Both the position numbers and the translations under genes were made by a program. Shown here in pieces: positions 1 to 6,964 of a stretch of 11,127 bases of DNA (position 1 is its first letter; each line of letters begins with the position of its first letter). The stretch comes from Sediminibacterium ginsengisoli (GTDB lineage: Bacteria; Bacteroidota; Bacteroidia; Chitinophagales; Chitinophagaceae). The DNA lies in assembly GCA_945860335.1 (NCBI GenBank), contig CAMAQW010000046.1, forward strand, positions 1 through 11,127, read 5' to 3'. The notes under the pieces were generated by a model. The model saw only the letters and a list, made by a program, of their open reading frames with translations. It had not been told where the DNA came from and did no database searches.

Positions 1-1200
1 CCTGCAAAGATGAAAACTTGGTCACTAGCATTAATTGCTGTTGGTCTTGTTGCTTTGGTTACAGGTTTAGTGACCAAAGGTTTTAGTGCAGACGAACATG
101 AGCAAACTCAGTTTTGGGGAACACTTATGTACAACAGTATTTTTTGGACCTTGGTGTGTAACGCTGCCATGTTTTTCATTGGCGTAACAACGATGGCAAT
201 GGGAGGTTTCCAACAATCATTCCGCAGGGTTCCTGAGGCAATCTCTACCATGGTGCCTATTTTTGGTGCTATTACTTTTGCTGTTTTAATGTATGTAATT
301 TTTGGTCATAAGCACCATATCTACCACTGGTTAGATACCGAAGCAGTTGCTAACGATCCTATTTTAAAAGGAAAGGCTGGATTTTTAAATCCTGTATTCT
401 TTGTGATCTGGACTACGCTTACGATTGGTTTGTGGAGTTTATTTGGATGGCGCATTCGCAAGCTCAACGAGCAGGCCGATGGTGAGCCAATGACTGCCGA
501 AGAGGGTGCAACTTTTATTTATAAAAATACGGTACGTGCCGCTACATTTTTAGTGTGGTTTGGTTTAACAGTTGGTTCTACCATTCCTTGGTTATGGATG
601 ATGAGTATTGACCCGCATTGGTACTCTACCATGTATAGTTGGTATACATTTGCAAGTTCATTTGTGTCTGGTATGAGCTTAATTGCACTTTGGGTAATTT
701 ATCTAAAAAACAAAGGTTATTTAGAGTTAACTACACAAGAGCACCTACACGATATTGGTAAGTTTATGTTTGCGTTCTCTGTATTTTGGACGTATTTATG
801 GTTCTCTCAGTACATGCTTATTTGGTATGCAAATATTCCTGAAGAAACCGTTTACTTCAAGCATAGAGTGCAAGGTCCTTACAAGGGTATCTTCTTCTTG
901 AATTTGATTATCAATTTCCTTTGTCCGTTAATTATATTAATGAAGCGTTCAGCAAAAAGAAACTATACCCTAGTTGCTTTTATGGCGGTATTAATTTTAT
1001 TTGGTCACTGGATCGATTTTTACCAAATGGTAATGGGTTCTTTATCTAAAGAACACGTAACACTTGGTTGGTTAGACTTTGGTATTTTAAGTTTATTTGT
1101 GGGCCTTATGATTTTCTTTGTAAGTCGTGCGTTAGCAAGCAAGCCGCTGATTCCAAAGAGTCATCCATTCTTAAAGGAAAGTATCATACACCAAGTATAA
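1..1200 (+). CDS. actF: Alternative complex III subunit ActF (quinol:cytochrome c oxidoreductase), 5'-partial
   Basis: Integral membrane subunit of alternative complex III, which oxidises quinol and passes electrons to cytochrome c or directly to the adjacent oxidase. It belongs to the NrfD-like family and is related to ActC. The frame is open to the first base (Pro-Ala-Lys before the first ATG at 10), and ActF proteins usually have a few more residues before this first helix, so the true start is probably upstream of the window. An ATG start at 10 (396 aa) cannot be excluded. Ten hydrophobic helices can be seen, near residues 3-22, 43-65, 78-98, 127-148, 177-198, 214-232, 250-273, 293-311, 319-342 and 355-374 counted from that ATG. 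Family-like stretches include WMMSIDPHWYSTMYSWY (196-212) and HDIGKFMFAFSVFWTYLWF (247-265). It is the last ACIII gene, 46 bp before coxB, and actA-E are expected upstream. Identification rests on recalled family patterns and on context. Confidence 0.9.
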   Translation, partial: PAKMKTWSLALIAVGLVALVTGLVTKGFSADEHEQTQFWGTLMYNSIFWTLVCNAAMFFIGVTTMAMGGFQQSFRRVPEAISTMVPIFGAITFAVLMYVIFGHKHHIYHWLDTEAVANDPILKGKAGFLNPVFFVIWTTLTIGLWSLFGWRIRKLNEQADGEPMTAEEGATFIYKNTVRAATFLVWFGLTVGSTIPWLWMMSIDPHWYSTMYSWYTFASSFVSGMSLIALWVIYLKNKGYLELTTQEHLHDIGKFMFAFSVFWTYLWFSQYMLIWYANIPEETVYFKHRVQGPYKGIFFLNLIINFLCPLIILMKRSAKRNYTLVAFMAVLILFGHWIDFYQMVMGSLSKEHVTLGWLDFGILSLFVGLMIFFVSRALASKPLIPKSHPFLKESIIHQV

Positions 1201-1223
1201 TTATTTAGACGATTAATATTAGA

Positions 1224-1240
1224 ATCAATAAAATATTGAT
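1224..1240. repeat. Perfect 17-bp inverted repeat in the actF-coxB gap
   Basis: ATCAATA-AAA-TATTGAT is a perfect 7-bp inverted repeat around a 3-base AAA centre, ending 6 bases before the coxB ATG. In RNA it would give only a weak A/U hairpin. In DNA it has the look of a small dimeric regulator site. It has no T-tract, so it is not a terminator. Function is unknown and chance is possible in AT-rich spacer DNA. Confidence 0.4.
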
Positions 1241-1246
1241 AGCATT

Positions 1247-2290
1247 ATGACAATGTTTTTAACCATAGCCGTAGTAGTTCTCATTTTTGTAGTCATTTTT
1301 CAGATTGCAAAAGCGAGCGAATATGTATCTGTATTAAAAGGCGAAGAAGTAAGTCGCAAGCAAAACAACAAAATCAATGGATTTTTGATGGTTGTTTTCT
1401 TGGTGTTAGGTTTAGTGGGTGTTTGGTATTGCAACGAGTTGTTGTATGACAAAACATTGCTAGTGCAAGATGCTGCGAGTGTAGAGGGTGCAAGAGTGGA
1501 TAGTATGTTGTGGGTAACACTTGCTGTAACAGGCATCGTGTTTATTGCTACACAAGTTGTCTTATTTGTTTTCGCATACAAATACCAAGAAGATACCAAT
1601 CGTAAAGTAGTATTCTTTGCGCACAGCACTAAACTAGAATTAATCTGGACTGTAATTCCTGCAATTGCTTTAACCGTACTTGTAGTAATTGGTCTTCGTA
1701 ACTGGTTTTTATTTACTGGTGAGCCTCCAAAAAATGCAATGGTGGTAGAAGTTACCGGAAAGCAATTTGGTTGGATTTACCGCTACCCAGGAAAGGATGG
1801 TTCTTTTGGTAAAAAGTATTACAAAAATATTGACAACGCTAGCAATAGTTTAGGTCTTATTTGGGATGATGAATTAGCCCAGGACGATATCGTAATGGAG
1901 CAAACCGTATACCTTGTAAAAGGTAAACCTGTAAAGCTTGTTTTAGGATCTCGTGATGTAATTCATGACGTAGGTTTATCACATTTCAGGTTAAAAATGG
2001 ATGCGGTACCTGGTATCCCTACTACCATGTGGTTTACGCCAAAGTACACGACTAAAGAAATGAAGGAATTAACCAACAATCCTAATTTCCAATATGAAAT
2101 TTCTTGTGATCAAATGTGTGGTAACGGACACTATTCTATGAAAGGTGTTATTGAAGTGGTAGATCAAGAAGAATTTGATGCGATCATGGCTAAGCAAAAG
2201 CCTTACTACTACACAGCATTTCCTGAAAAGGATCCAAGTGCAGCGCCAGCAGATACAACAGTAGTTGCAGCAGTTGTAAAAAACAATTAA
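1247..2290 (+). CDS. coxB: Cytochrome c oxidase subunit II (CuA subunit)
   Basis: Takes electrons from cytochrome c through the binuclear CuA centre and passes them to heme a in subunit I. The 347-residue product has four predicted membrane helices (about 3-21, 45-64, 86-111 and 132-153). The last two are the usual subunit II hairpin, and the first two are an N-terminal addition. The periplasmic cupredoxin domain covers about 164-313. The CuA ligands are all visible: His240 in DVIHD, then Cys287, Gln289, Cys291, His295 and Met298 in CDQMCGNGHYSM. The usual Glu between the two cysteines is Gln here; at this position the backbone carbonyl binds copper, so CuA should still form. The C-terminus is a low-complexity Ala/Val tail. 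ATG at 1247 is followed by another ATG at 1253; either could be used. It lies 46 bp after actF and 42 bp before coxA, within one operon. Confidence 0.96.
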   Translation: MTMFLTIAVVVLIFVVIFQIAKASEYVSVLKGEEVSRKQNNKINGFLMVVFLVLGLVGVWYCNELLYDKTLLVQDAASVEGARVDSMLWVTLAVTGIVFIATQVVLFVFAYKYQEDTNRKVVFFAHSTKLELIWTVIPAIALTVLVVIGLRNWFLFTGEPPKNAMVVEVTGKQFGWIYRYPGKDGSFGKKYYKNIDNASNSLGLIWDDELAQDDIVMEQTVYLVKGKPVKLVLGSRDVIHDVGLSHFRLKMDAVPGIPTTMWFTPKYTTKEMKELTNNPNFQYEISCDQMCGNGHYSMKGVIEVVDQEEFDAIMAKQKPYYYTAFPEKDPSAAPADTTVVAAVVKNN

Positions 2291-2332
2291 TTAGACAAAC
2301 AAAAACGAATTAACTTTTTTAAATAAAACGGT

Positions 2333-4132
2333 ATGAGTCACGAAGCAGTTTTACATGGAGATGCACACGGACATGATGATCACGGTCATCACGAACACCA
2401 TGACACTTTCTTAACTAAATACGTATTTAGTCAAGACCATAAAATGATTGCGAAGCAATTCTTGATCACTGGTATGGTATGGGCAGTGTTAGGTGGTTTA
2501 ATGAGTGTACTATTTCGTTTGCAATTAGGTTATCCCGATTCTACTTTCCCTTTCCTAGAAGATCTTTTAGGAAAATGGGGTAAAGGTGGTCGTATCACTC
2601 CAGAAGCATACTATGCACTTGTTACTACACACGGTACAGTACTTGTATTCTTTGTATTAACAGCAGGTTTGTCGGGTACTTTTGCCAACTTCTTAATTCC
2701 ATTACAAGTAGGTGCACGTGATATGGCATCTCCTTTTATGAATATGTTGAGCTACTGGTTTTTCTTTGCAGCTAGTATTGTGATGTTATCTTCTATGTTT
2801 GTTGAAACTGGCCCATTCAGTGGTGGTTGGACAGCATATCCTCCATTATCTGCACTAGGTGACGCTTCACCAGGTTCTAAAACAGGTATGGACTTATGGA
2901 TTATTTCAATGGCGCTATTTGTGGTATCTTCTTTATTAGGAGGTCTTAACTACATCGCTACCATTTTAAATATGCGTACAAAAGGTATGAGCATGACGCG
3001 TTTACCTTTAACTATTTGGGCGTTATTCTTTACAGCTGTACTTGGGGTATTATCTTTCCCGGTATTATTTTCTGGTTTTATCTTATTAATTTTTGATAGA
3101 AACTTTGGAACAAGTTTCTACCTATCAGACATATTTGTAAATGGTGTTGGTGCTTTACCAAACGAAGGTGGTTCTGCTATTTTATACCAACACTTATTCT
3201 GGTTCTTAGGTCACCCAGAGGTATACATCATCTTGTTACCTGCCATGGGTATGGTATCAGAAATTTTATCCATCAATTCACGTAAACCAATTTTTGGTTA
3301 CATGGCTATGATTGGATCTTTATTTGCAATTGCAATTCTCGCATTCCTAGTTTGGGCGCACCACATGTTTGTGACGGGCTTAAATCCTTTCTTAGGATCT
3401 GTGTTTGTACTATTAACATTATTAATTGCGGTTCCTTCTGCTATTAAAGTATTTAACTGGTTAACTACTTTATGGAGAGGTAATATCCGTTTCACACCAG
3501 CTATGTTATTTGCTATTGGATTTGTGAGCTTATTTATTTCTGGTGGTTTAACAGGTATTTGGTTAGGTAACTCTGCACTCGATATTCACTTACACGATAC
3601 TTACTTTGTAATTGCACACTTCCATATTGTAATGGGTGTAGCTTCTATGTTTGGTATGTTTGCGGGTATCTACCACTGGTTCCCTAAAATGTATGGCAAG
3701 CAGTTAAATAACACACTTGGTTATATACACTTCTGGGTAACTATTGCCGGTGCATATTTAATCTTCTGGCCAATGCACTACGAAGGTTTAGCCGGTATGC
3801 CACGTCGTTACTACGATTTTAGTATTTGGGAAAGCTTCAAACAGTTTGGTGAACTTAATAAGTTTATTAGCCTTGTTTCTATGATTGTATTCATGGTTCA
3901 ATTGTTATTCTTGTTTAATTTCTTCTATTCAATATTTAAAGGAAGAAAATTAACCAATCAAAATCCATGGGATGCAACAACACTTGAGTGGACAGCTCCT
4001 ATTAATCCGGGTCATGGTAACTGGGTAGGTGAAATTCCTGAAGTACACCGTTGGCCTTACGATTACGGTAAAGATGGGGTAGATTTTATAGCACAAACAA
4101 CACCTGTTGGAGCAGACGAAAGTCAGCACTAA
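2333..4132 (+). CDS. coxA: Cytochrome c oxidase subunit I, A1-type heme-copper oxidase
   Basis: Catalytic membrane subunit that reduces O2 to water and pumps protons. All metal ligands are visible in the 599 residues: His100 and His431 (low-spin heme a), His429 (heme a3), and His294, His343 and His344 (CuB). Tyr298, the CuB His-crosslinked tyrosine, lies in GHPEVY with Glu296, the residue that marks the A1 class. The D-channel Asp130 (GARDM) and K-channel Lys372 (VPSAIKVFNW) are kept, with Ser at the usual Thr next to the K-channel. His421 and Asp422 of the Mg site are present. The N-terminal 24 residues hold nine His, a soluble metal-binding-like tail. The C-terminal tail carries NPWDATTLEWT, common in subunit I. 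The next gene, ctaB, begins one base after the stop codon, so the two are probably translationally coupled. Confidence 0.98.
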   Translation: MSHEAVLHGDAHGHDDHGHHEHHDTFLTKYVFSQDHKMIAKQFLITGMVWAVLGGLMSVLFRLQLGYPDSTFPFLEDLLGKWGKGGRITPEAYYALVTTHGTVLVFFVLTAGLSGTFANFLIPLQVGARDMASPFMNMLSYWFFFAASIVMLSSMFVETGPFSGGWTAYPPLSALGDASPGSKTGMDLWIISMALFVVSSLLGGLNYIATILNMRTKGMSMTRLPLTIWALFFTAVLGVLSFPVLFSGFILLIFDRNFGTSFYLSDIFVNGVGALPNEGGSAILYQHLFWFLGHPEVYIILLPAMGMVSEILSINSRKPIFGYMAMIGSLFAIAILAFLVWAHHMFVTGLNPFLGSVFVLLTLLIAVPSAIKVFNWLTTLWRGNIRFTPAMLFAIGFVSLFISGGLTGIWLGNSALDIHLHDTYFVIAHFHIVMGVASMFGMFAGIYHWFPKMYGKQLNNTLGYIHFWVTIAGAYLIFWPMHYEGLAGMPRRYYDFSIWESFKQFGELNKFISLVSMIVFMVQLLFLFNFFYSIFKGRKLTNQNPWDATTLEWTAPINPGHGNWVGEIPEVHRWPYDYGKDGVDFIAQTTPVGADESQH

Positions 4133-4133
4133 A

Positions 4134-5027
4134 ATGGACAACGAAAACAATCGTTCTAATTCTTTTGCTAGTAAGGCTAAAGATTATTACCAGCTAATTA
4201 AATTTACGCTGAGTTTTACGGTTGTGTTTTCTTGTGTCGTTTGTTATTTACTCGCACCAAACGTAAAAGAATTTGATTGGTTGATGATTGCCATCTTGTT
4301 TGTAGCAGGGATGCTGGTTACAGGAAGTGCAAATGCAATCAATCAGGCGGTAGAAAAAGATACAGATGCCATCATGAAACGCACGGGTTCTAGACCTGTA
4401 GCTGCTGGAAGAATGACACAACAAGAAGCGTACACATTTGCTGTTATTGCTGGACTTGTGGGTGTTGGCATGATGTGGTACTTTTTTAATTTGTCATCGG
4501 CTCTTTTATCGGCGTTTAGTTTGTTCTTATATGCCTTTATTTATACCCCGCTTAAAAAAATAAATTCTATTGCTGTTTTGGTGGGTGCTTTACCTGGCGC
4601 ACTTCCTTGTTTGATTGGTTGGGTGGCAGGCAATGATGATTTTAGCATGGGTGGATGGATTTACTTTGGCATCCAGTTTTTATGGCAGTTTCCGCATTTT
4701 TGGGCAATTGCTTGGGTGGCACATGAAGATTATAGTAAGGCAGGATTTAAGTTGTTACCCGCAGATAAAGGCCCTACTAAGTTTACGGCGATTCAGGGTA
4801 TTATGTATTCGGTGCTTATGATTCCAGTTGGACTCCTGCCGTATTACTTTGGATATACAGGTTTTGTGAGTGCAGTTGTTGTGATGTTGTGTAATTTATT
4901 TATGGTGGTGCAAAGTATCAGGTTGTACCAGCAAATGGATGTTAAGTCAGCAAGACGCGTTATGTTTAGTAGTTATATTTATTTACCCATTGTACTACTT
5001 GCATTACTCGCAGATAAAATTAAATAG
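4134..5027 (+). CDS. ctaB: Heme O synthase (protoheme IX farnesyltransferase)
   Basis: UbiA-family membrane prenyltransferase that adds a farnesyl group to heme b to give heme O, the precursor of heme A for this oxidase. With the ATG at 4134 the product is 297 residues, normal for the family. An earlier in-frame ATG at 4107 lies within coxA and would add nine polar residues; the 4134 start, directly after the coxA stop (TAA-A-ATG), is preferred. The first prenyl-diphosphate/Mg motif is at residues 70-88 (N70, E74, D78, then RTGSRP), with Glu at the first acidic position. The second is HEDYSKAG at 197-204. YTPLKK (137-142) and WQFPHFWAIAW (184-194) are also family-typical. About nine hydrophobic helices are present. 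Heme A synthase (ctaA) is not in this window, so the last step to heme A must be encoded elsewhere. Confidence 0.95.
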   Translation: MDNENNRSNSFASKAKDYYQLIKFTLSFTVVFSCVVCYLLAPNVKEFDWLMIAILFVAGMLVTGSANAINQAVEKDTDAIMKRTGSRPVAAGRMTQQEAYTFAVIAGLVGVGMMWYFFNLSSALLSAFSLFLYAFIYTPLKKINSIAVLVGALPGALPCLIGWVAGNDDFSMGGWIYFGIQFLWQFPHFWAIAWVAHEDYSKAGFKLLPADKGPTKFTAIQGIMYSVLMIPVGLLPYYFGYTGFVSAVVVMLCNLFMVVQSIRLYQQMDVKSARRVMFSSYIYLPIVLLALLADKIK

Positions 5028-5053
5028 TAGCAACGAATTAAAATTTATTGAGT

Positions 5054-5629
5054 ATGTCTACATTAGTAAGAAACGAGCCGCAAAGAATTCATCCACACCG
5101 TTTTATCATGTGGATTGCTATTGGAAGCATCGTAATGATGTTTGCAGGTATGACGAGTGCATACATTGTAAAAAAGAATCAAGGCAACTGGTTGGCTATT
5201 GAACTACCCGTTGTTTTCTGGTATTCTACAGCCGTAATTTTAGTTAGTAGTGTAACCATGTATTTGGCCAATACTGCTTTAAAGGCTGGTAAGACTTCGT
5301 TTTATAAAACCCTAATTACCATTACGGCTATTTTAGGTGTTGTTTTTATTAGCATGCAGTGGGAGGGTTTTAAAGATTTAGAAACAAGAGGTATTGCGCT
5401 TATCGGGCCTCAAAGTAACTCTGCATCTTCCTTTTTGTTTGTAATTACGGGCCTTCACATGCTCCACGTGCTAGGAGGTGTTATTGCCCTAATTGTAACG
5501 TTTTTTAGGTCTTTTTGGGGGCAAGAAGGCCAAACAAACCTGGTTCCAACCCAAATTGTAGCTACTTATTGGCATTTTGTAGACGTGCTTTGGATTTATC
5601 TATTTATTTTTTACCAACTGATCGCTTAA
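5054..5629 (+). CDS. coxC: Cytochrome c oxidase subunit III-like protein (first copy)
   Basis: Short heme-copper oxidase subunit III of 191 residues with five predicted helices (about 17-38, 54-73, 84-102, 126-149 and 171-190), equal to the subunit III core without the first two helices of the long form. Subunit III binds no redox centre; it stabilises subunit I and its proton uptake. Family motifs are TGLHMLHVLGG (132-142) and YWHFVDVLWIYLFIFY (172-187). ATG at 5054 is chosen; the in-frame TTG at 5048 would add only two residues. It lies 26 bp after ctaB. It differs strongly from the second coxC that follows and lacks the long polar loop of that copy, so the two are old paralogs, not a recent duplication. 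This doublet is usual in Bacteroidota oxidase operons. Confidence 0.9.
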   Translation: MSTLVRNEPQRIHPHRFIMWIAIGSIVMMFAGMTSAYIVKKNQGNWLAIELPVVFWYSTAVILVSSVTMYLANTALKAGKTSFYKTLITITAILGVVFISMQWEGFKDLETRGIALIGPQSNSASSFLFVITGLHMLHVLGGVIALIVTFFRSFWGQEGQTNLVPTQIVATYWHFVDVLWIYLFIFYQLIA

Positions 5630-5677
5630 TTCAAATAAAAAGTTACTCGGAAATCGTCTTTTTTGACTGATAGCCAA

Positions 5678-5685
5678 TATTTTTG
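5678..5685 (+). promoter_or_regulatory. Candidate Bacteroidota -7 box upstream of second coxC
   Basis: TATTTTTG matches the TAnnTTTG -7 consensus of the Bacteroidota primary sigma factor at every fixed base, and is followed by CAAC. It lies in the 77-bp gap between the two coxC genes, among the longest gaps in the operon, 21 bases before the ATG at 5707. The -33 element is poor: the only TTTG (5662-5665) is 12 bases upstream instead of about 19-21. An internal promoter for the downstream subunits is possible but not established. Confidence 0.4.
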
Positions 5686-5706
5686 CAACGAAATTTTTAA
5701 TAAGAC

Positions 5707-6384
5707 ATGTCAACAGCAACAGTAGAAACAACAAAGTCTTGGGGTGGTGGAAAAAGCCCATTTAATGTCGAGTACGGCAAGTTAATGATGTGGTATTTCC
5801 TAATGAGTGATGCATTCACCTTTGGAGCATTTCTAATCTCTTATGGTACCATTCGTTTTTCAACCAATGGATGGCCTGACCCTAACGAAGTGTTCAGAAG
5901 TTTTCCTTTTGCTCCAGAAGGGGTGCATGCGCCACTTGTGTTTGTGTCTGTGATGACATTTATTTTGATTGTGAGTTCTGTAACCATGGTACTTGCTGTA
6001 AAAGCAGGACATGAAATGGATAAGAAGTCTGTTGTTAAATACATGATTTGGACGATCATTGGTGGTATTGCATTTTTAAGCTGTCAGGCTTGGGAGTGGA
6101 ACCATTTACACCACGAAGGTGCATGGTGGGGTCGTAATCCATTTTTAAATGCCGATGGAACCGCTTCTTCAACCAACTTTACCAATTACTTTTTTACCAT
6201 TACTGGTTTCCACGGATTCCACGTATTTTCTGGCGTGATTATCAATATCATTATGTTGATTATGACGCTTATGGATAAATTTGAACAACGTGGTCATTAC
6301 CTAATGATCGAGAAAGCTGGATTATACTGGCACTTTGTAGATTTAGTTTGGGTATTTGTATTTACTTGCTTCTACCTAGTATAA
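5707..6384 (+). CDS. coxC: Cytochrome c oxidase subunit III (second copy)
   Basis: Second subunit III of the aa3-type oxidase, 225 residues with five predicted helices (about 26-46, 76-98, 108-126, 161-189 and 205-224). Conserved parts are LMMWYFLMSDAFTFG (26-40), CQAWEWNHL (126-134), TGFHGFHVFSGV (166-177) and YWHFVDLVWVFVFT (207-220). A polar loop of about 30 residues (131-160, HLHHEGAWWGRNPF and following) separates helices 3 and 4; the first coxC does not have this. The N-terminal 20 residues are polar. It is closer to ordinary bacterial subunit III than the upstream copy, so it is probably the main one. The gap to the next gene is 33 bp. The ATG at 5707 is the only sensible start. Confidence 0.94.
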   Translation: MSTATVETTKSWGGGKSPFNVEYGKLMMWYFLMSDAFTFGAFLISYGTIRFSTNGWPDPNEVFRSFPFAPEGVHAPLVFVSVMTFILIVSSVTMVLAVKAGHEMDKKSVVKYMIWTIIGGIAFLSCQAWEWNHLHHEGAWWGRNPFLNADGTASSTNFTNYFFTITGFHGFHVFSGVIINIIMLIMTLMDKFEQRGHYLMIEKAGLYWHFVDLVWVFVFTCFYLV

Positions 6385-6417
6385 TTTATTATTTCAACAA
6401 CATTAATTTAGAACCTG

Positions 6418-6894
6418 ATGTCACATACAGCGCAACACGAAGAAAACCACGGTAATGGCGAAGTAAAAAAAGTTACCATCATTTTATCTGTATTAACCAT
6501 TGTAGAATTAATACTTGGTTTCTGGATGATTGGTATCACTTCCGAAGCCTTAAGATTAGCTATCAAAGGAACTATCATTATTTTAATGATGGCCAAGGCG
6601 TTTTATATCGTTGCTTATTTCATGCACTTAAAGCATGAGTTAAAAAACCTTATCATGACGATCGTAGTGCCTCTAGGACTTTTTATTTGGTTTATCATCG
6701 CCTTTTTATATGATGGTAATTCTTTCAGAAACCTACGTAACACTTATGACCCTTATTTTAAAGAGCGTTCTACTATTAAAGTAGAAAAAAAGGCAGAAGG
6801 GCATGGCGGTGGTCATGAAGCAGGTGCATCGCACGCAGCAGCAGATACTACTGCGCATGCAAAAGATACTGTGTCGGTAGAGAACAAACACTAA
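6418..6894 (+). CDS. Cytochrome c oxidase subunit IV (prokaryotic COX4_pro family)
   Basis: Small accessory subunit of the heme-copper oxidase, 158 residues. Three membrane helices (about 19-40, 47-69 and 76-98) and the family signature AKAFYIVAYFMHLKHE (59-74) identify the prokaryotic subunit IV family (CtaF/CyoD-like, PF03626). Known members of about 100 residues end soon after helix 3. This one has a polar tail of about 60 residues (99-158), and its last 30 residues are rich in His, Gly and Ala with five His. Three more His lie in the first 11 residues. The tail is probably unstructured and may bind metal; that is inference. It is the last structural oxidase gene and is followed 22 bp later by a rho-independent terminator. 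Confidence 0.92.
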   Translation: MSHTAQHEENHGNGEVKKVTIILSVLTIVELILGFWMIGITSEALRLAIKGTIIILMMAKAFYIVAYFMHLKHELKNLIMTIVVPLGLFIWFIIAFLYDGNSFRNLRNTYDPYFKERSTIKVEKKAEGHGGGHEAGASHAAADTTAHAKDTVSVENKH

Positions 6895-6900
6895 ATGAAA

Positions 6901-6933
6901 TTGTTATGAAATAAGTAAAACCACCGACCTTTG
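6901..6933 (+). promoter_or_regulatory. Weak candidate promoter for SCO inside the terminator
   Basis: GACCTTTG (6926-6933) differs from TAnnTTTG by one fixed base and lies in the terminator loop. TTG at 6901-6903 is 22 bases upstream and could be a -33 element. A start about 5-7 bases after the -7 box would give a leader of about 25 bases before the SCO ATG at 6965. The match is imperfect, so this is a suggestion only. Confidence 0.25.
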
Positions 6934-6948
6934 TTTGGTGGTTTTTTT
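6917..6948 (+). terminator. Rho-independent terminator of the oxidase operon
   Basis: A perfect 9-bp stem AAAACCACC (6917-6925) and GGTGGTTTT (6937-6945) encloses an 11-base loop and runs into a tract of seven T (6942-6948). The position, directly after the subunit IV gene and before the SCO start at 6965, fits the end of the respiratory transcript. Some read-through into SCO may occur, as SCO and DUF420 serve the same complex. Confidence 0.85.
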
Positions 6949-6964
6949 ATACGAACCTCTTTAC

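Noticed and set aside
1300..1629. Minus-strand open frame of 109 codons opposite coxB
   Set aside because: It lies wholly inside coxB, which has clear CuA ligands and helices. The minus frame has no recognisable domain and looks like a shadow.
5637..5664. AAAAAG / CTTTTTT pairing between the two coxC genes as a terminator
   Set aside because: The stem is about 6 bp with almost no G-C pairs, so it would be too weak to stop transcription.
6895..6909. Tiny frame ATG AAA TTG TTA TGA after the subunit IV stop
   Set aside because: Four codons before the terminator with no sign of being a leader peptide; most likely chance.
6935..6964. TTG start at 6935 for SCO
   Set aside because: It falls within the terminator loop and stem, and would add a non-conserved leader before a normal anchor sequence that begins with ATG at 6965.
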